DNA from: Blastomyces gilchristii SLH14081
Taxonomy: Eukaryota; Ascomycota; Eurotiomycetes; Onygenales; Ajellomycetaceae
DNA: 64,000 nt
Reading direction: 5' to 3'
Assembly (NCBI RefSeq): GCF_000003855.2
Contig: NW_003101673.1
Coordinates: forward strand, 885,997 to 949,996
The notes under the pieces are model-generated. The model was not told the DNA's origin. It did not search any database and saw nothing but the letters and a program-made list of their open reading frames with translations. Of the stretch, positions 59,201 to 64,000 are shown one piece after another (position 1 is the first letter of the stretch; each line of letters starts with the position of its first letter). The position numbers were made by a program, and so were the translations under genes.

Positions 59201-61700
59201 TATAGAATATATAGTGAGTGATGACTGTATATATCTTATTCTAGAGAAATTGAATGTCATAGTGAATTGACTGCAGCTGAGAAATGTATATCATATATAA
59301 CAGTTTCTTAAGTTGATCTTATATTACTGCAGATTCATCAAGAATTTCACATGAATATCTGCATCACTCTCAGATCTCTTAAGTGAAATAAATGCAAATC
59401 TGTAAAAGAAGAAGTTTTATTTAATCATCTGAAATATCATATGTGAAGAGACTTTTCTTACACTGAGAGAATGTATAACAACATTCTCAGTGTTTATTTA
59501 ATCAGATTGTAATCAATCTTTCTACATTGAGATAAATACATTTAAATGAGCTATCAGAGATACTCTTCTACAGATGAGTAAGAATGACAAGCTGCATCTG
59601 ATAATATATGATGATAGAAAACTATCAGATGCTGAGCTCAATTACTCAGTATATGAAAAGAAATTACTAGTAATCAAGCACACACTGGTATTGTAAGATA
59701 GATATATTGATAATAAGTATATAACAACAGTGATTATAGATTACAAAAGCCTTGTCTATCTATAATTGATGATAAAATCTTTCAAATACTTAGTATATTG
59801 AATCTCAGAGTTTCAAGTGTATAATCTTTATATTAAATACTGAAAGAAATTGAATACTGTAATATCTGATGCAATCAGTTGCAGACTCAATTTCATGAAT
59901 GAGAGTTCTGTGAATCAGATACAAGAGAAGTTCACATTAAATATACTGAAAGAGTATAAGAAATCAGAATGAGTGAATGCAATGATCTCTTACTTAAAGA
60001 ATGACAAGATATCAGATAATAAGTGTCTTATAAAAGTAGTAGAAGAGATGCTTCTGAACTTCCAGCTGAGAAAATTAAAAAAGAATATTATGCTTTATTA
60101 TAATCTAGAATATGCAGAAGCTCTCTATCTAGAATCTTTATTTAAACATAACTTAATGACTCACATGCACAAGGAATTTGATCACTTAGAAAGTTCTAAA
60201 CTCATGAGTGTACTTGAATTAAGAGCATACTGACTGAGCATGATCAAGAACATTCAGATATATACTTATAAGTGTCTGAATTGTCAGGTTGTAAAAGAAT
60301 CTAAGAAAGGATTAGAATGTGAGAAAGTACAATATCAGATAAAGTATATAATACAACTGTTCAAACAATGAAGAATGAACCTCATAGACATATTACTGTG
60401 AACATCAAATGAAAATTGATAAATAATCACTGCTATTGATTACACTACTGACTGATCAGTTGTAAAAGCAGTTTCAGAGATAATAGAGAAGATGATAATG
60501 AAGTTTCTACATAATAAGATTTATATTAACTATGAAATGTCACACAAGATTCTAACTGATAACAGTGTGAATCTCATAGAAGAAGTGATGAGGCATTTCA
60601 TGAGTCAGTTACAGACAAGATATTGTAGAACAATGCTATATCATTCATGAATAAACAGAAAGATAAAATGCTTGAATGAAATCTTGAGTAATATACTAAT
60701 GAAATATCTAGTGAGTAAGTCTACAAGACTATGAGATGAATATCTCAGACAGGTGCTACTGATCATGCAGATTCAACAGTATGCAGTCTTCAAGTGTTTA
60801 TCATTCTATCTGTTGTATGAATTGCATCTGCACATTCTGAAGAATGCTTTAGAAAAGATGAGAGAGAGAACAGCAGTTACAGATACAGCAGTAGCAGTTA
60901 CAGATGCAACAGTTATGAACACAGAATCAAGATTGAAAGAGATCAGTCACACATATATAAAAGCTAATAAGTTACTTCTGAACTGAGCAATTCAATTAAA
61001 AAGAATATGAGACTCACTAGTTAAGAAATTGAGTCTCAAGATAAGAATGTAAGTTCTTGTATATAATAAGAGTTCTGAGAAGTTTCAATCTAGATGATTT
61101 AAGTTATATAAAATACTTAAATTACATTCTCTGAGAATATATGCATTGAAAGAATCAGAGGGACAGATCTTACACAACTTAATAAATAATTCATGAATTA
61201 TGAAAGTAAAGATATAAGACTTAAGTAAATTATAATCATCTGCAGCACTATTGTCAGTGTTGAAAAAGAAGAAACTTATAATTAAAAAGTCTTACAAAGT
61301 AAGAGAAATCATAGATGCTTATAAATCAGATAATCTCACTTATTCTGATCTTTTCACAATTATAAAGAAAGAATGAGAGAAAATGAAGAAATCAGATAAA
61401 TATCACACTTCAATAAGTGATGAGACTGTAGTCAGTCATATAATAATATACTGCAGATAGTAGATGCAATGCAGTAAAGAGCAGTCTTAAAGTGACAGAC
61501 TTACACATGAGTCAGATTATAGAAGAAAAAGAAATTCAGAGTTGAATTTAACTGTTTACATCAGTTCAATCACAGAGATAACAGAGAATAAAGTATCTGA
61601 AACATTTACAGATGTGTGAGATTAAGTTATCTTAATCTCTGAGAATACTCAGAGATCAGATGAGATTAGTTTCAATAAGCTATTCACTGTAGTGATTTAA
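56300..61700 (+). mobile_element. Decayed Ty3/Gypsy retrotransposon (gag-pol)
   Basis: Plus-strand translation with TGA read through shows the Gypsy order. A gag-like coiled region lies at 56524-56709 and a CCHC knuckle relic (CFNCE...NH...YTQC) near 57695-57745. A protease relic (VLADTEAS for DTGAS) lies near 58010. In reverse transcriptase, near 58720-59220, KLIIKNKYLLSQI, LSKIDFLSEY and VYLNNILVFSNS (for YLDD) are visible. RNase H near 59600-59760 reads YDDRKLSDAELNYSVYEKKLL...IIDYKSLVYL. The integrase zinc and core region runs about 60150-60650, and a C-terminal YALKESEGQILHNLI block lies near 61135-61190. Most stops are TGA at expected TGG or CGA. No pair of direct LTRs could be found, so the ends are uncertain. 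Confidence 0.85.
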
Positions 61701-62930
61701 GCAGATGAAGAGAGACAGTATAATATATAAGACAGAATTATAAAAGATGAAAGCTGCTGAACTTAGTCACTGAACACTGTATCATATAGAGATCATGTAA
61801 GAGTAGTGACTAACAGATAAAGAAAAAGTGTAAGAAAAGAAAAGAGATAATGAATTAGTTATCAACTATAAAAGTCAGCTGTAAAGAATAAATATTATTA
61901 TATATATCTCATTTATTTTCATACATTATATGTTTAATCTATTTTCAACACTACATCATCTGAAAAATGTTAAAAATAAAGAAAATCTCAAAACTTGAGA
62001 TCTGTAAGAGATTTAAGAGCTGTAAGCTACTCTTATAATAATACTGTATATATCTCTGATTTCTCTACTGCTCTGCATACAACATTAATATCATTTATCA
62101 TAAGATTGACTGAAATATCAATATAGAAATGTGTACACATACATGTAGAAAAATTGAAGAAGAGTGTAGAATCTGCAGAATCAGAAGTCAGAACAGAGAG
62201 AGTAGAGATGAAAGAAATAGAAGAAGAAGAAGACACAGAATCAGACAAACAACAGTAAGAGTCATCTGAGATCAAATACTTATAACTCAGTGTATACACA
62301 ATCTTTTTCACAGAAGAGAGAGAGAAAGTGATGAGAGAAGTTTAAGAGTGAGAGAGAGTAGTCTTAACAGTATTATCATCTTCAATTAGAATGATCTCTG
62401 ATATCAAAGTAACTAAGAACTATTATTAGTATATGAAAATTGTAAAATCAGAGATGAAAACAGTTACTGAATAAACACCTGCTGATCTTAGAGTTGTATA
62501 TACAATTACAACACACATGAGACTTCTCAGAAAGAGAGAGAGAAATACAGAGAAATACAGAAAGTAGAATACAGTGTGTGAATAGCTCATTTTCACAATA
62601 ATATCTCAGACAAGATGTACAAGTCTCACATCTGTAAGTATAAAAGAGTATAATATCTGTGTTTTCATTTCTGAAAACACAGATATCTTTTATCTGTATT
62701 ATGAAGTCAGATGATAGATATCAGAGAATAGACTGATATGAATCTATTATTCTGAAGAAATTTGTCAGAGTGAATATCTCTGTGATATTGAACTTTACAG
62801 TTATAAAAAGCTTCTTGATATCTGTGAATATCATGACTTTATGCACAGTAAAACTCATAATAATTTTCTCTAAGAATAGAAAAATCAGTATTAGAAAGAA
62901 AAGATAAAAAAGAAAAAGACTTACAATTTT
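61701..62930. other. AT-rich sequence downstream of the Gypsy relic
   Basis: About 1.2 kb with no recognised gene. A Ser-rich minus-strand frame of 92 codons (62033-62311) and short purine-rich stretches are present. It may belong to the same unknown element as the inverted repeat to its right. Confidence 0.4.
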
Positions 62931-64000
62931 AACACTGTTAAGAGAGAGAGTAATTCTCTGATATAAATGAATAATTATCTTATCATGAATATTTAAAATG
63001 AATATAATAATCAGTGTCTATGACTGAGCTTTAAATAGTTGTGTTATATACAGTCTTTATATAATAAATTATTCTGAGAGTCAGTAAGAAGAGCAGAAGT
63101 GTATGCACTGAGAAATATGATTTATTAAGTCTATATAATATCTTCTTGAAATGTGGAGAGCTGATAACAAAAGTAGAGACAGTAAAATCTGAAGTAGCAG
63201 AAGTGAGAGTCACGGGAACAGAGATAGCAGAAGCAGGAGAATCAGACACAGAGATAGATGTAGAAGATTGAGAGAGAGTGACAGAGAAAGAAACAGAGAG
63301 AGCAGAGAAGAACACAGAAGACTCAGTCATATATAACACAGATAATTTCTTTATTATCATATTCTTCAAGTTCTTAATTAATGATTTAATATTGAGTTCA
63401 CTATTATCAGCAGATACAGATCTGTTAATATATGAAGATTCTATATGAATAAAAACAAATATATTAGTATCTGTGTTCATGCAAAATCATGTCAGAAAAC
63501 ATGATCAGAAACCTGCTAAGAAGAAAAATGATTAAGAATATATAAGAAGATAAAGAAGATGTGTCATTCATAGTAATACATTCTGATAATTGTTAGAAGA
63601 TAAATAAGTTCTGATTATATACATTTCATAATGTGTTACACTTACTGCTAATAAACTGCCTGATATAAGCACTACAATGACACTTGTTATGAGAATGAGA
63701 GGCTATCATCAGAAACATGTAAAATATAATAAATAAATAGATAGAAGGTGTTGAATAGAAGAAGAGACAGTAATCTGAGATGAAATAATGATAACATTTG
63801 ATAATGACAATGATGCAGAAGATGATTGAAGAATGAGAAAAGTTAGTGAATAAGAGATATAATATAGTGAAAGTTTCTTTATGAGAATGTACATAGAATG
63901 CTAGTCAAATCAGAGATAGATTACAAGATTGTGAACACTAGTGATGCACTAATTCACATGAAGCTAGGGTGAATGTTATAATCACATGAGTGTGACTGAA
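62931..64000 (-). repeat. Long inverted repeat, right arm (runs off the window)
   Basis: Inverted counterpart of 54884-55940, still matching at the last base of the window, so its true end is outside. It contains a 149-codon minus-strand frame (63031-63480) with a Ser/Val/Thr-rich middle and no recognisable domain. The equivalent frame in the left arm is broken. Confidence 0.7.

Noticed and set aside
54884..64000. Inverted repeats as LTRs of the Gypsy element
   Set aside because: LTRs are direct repeats; these arms are in opposite orientation.
1..64000. CRISPR array, rRNA operon or bacterial-type operon
   Set aside because: No regularly spaced identical direct repeats, no rRNA sequence, and genes are intron-bearing and eukaryotic.

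Overview
The window looks like a piece of a filamentous ascomycete chromosome. Genes are compact, split by short GT-AG introns (about 46-170 bp), and encode typical Pezizomycotina proteins. Base composition has two sharply different states. Roughly 1-8030 and 45560-64000 are very AT-rich, almost coding-free and built from mutated transposons; about 9000-45500 is a GC-balanced gene island. A bimodal genome filled with Gypsy, Copia and hAT relics is what I would expect of an Ajellomycetaceae (Blastomyces/Emmonsia-like) genome. That assignment is inference, not proof.

Left AT-rich block: a decayed Ty1/Copia pol gene (reverse transcriptase and RNase H) is split inside RNase H by two hAT-family insertions, a 506-bp non-autonomous element and a 5.7-kb transposase-bearing element. 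Both sit at the same 8-bp target, which is now present three times. A possible Copia 3' LTR, a 5'-truncated tRNA-type SINE and a probable LINE 3' scrap form the transition into the island.

Gene island, left to right: TOM70 (-); a run of three decayed genes, DUF3723 (-), a protein-kinase-like gene (+) and a ferric-reductase-like gene (-); an SRPK-like kinase with suspected frameshifts (-); a phytanoyl-CoA dioxygenase (+), an RTA1-type membrane protein (+) and a Zn2Cys6 regulator (-) side by side; about 4 kb of non-coding DNA rich in homopolymers; a PHO89-type Na+/phosphate symporter (+); TFB5 (+); a glyoxalase/VOC-fold protein (-); an OPY2-type membrane anchor (-); and a full-length SINE with perfect target-site duplications. 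The spliced models for TOM70, PhyH, RTA1, the Zn2Cys6 factor, TFB5, the VOC protein and OPY2 all close in frame.

Right AT-rich block: two tandem 5'-truncated LINE ends, the second split by another hAT copy that itself carries a SINE; two small 18-bp-TIR elements; a decayed Ty3/Gypsy pol; and 1-kb inverted repeats around it.

The most interesting signals are: DUF3723 next to a ferric-reductase gene, the gene pair typical of Starship giant transposons; an unusual mutation signature (CG, CC and GG lost, CA/TG/TC/GA kept); a sharply bounded 1.1-kb stretch without any CpG inside one pseudogene; the double hAT insertion at one target; and a tRNA-derived SINE that shares its 3' end with the LINE found here. 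I see no CRISPR array, rRNA gene or free-standing tRNA gene.
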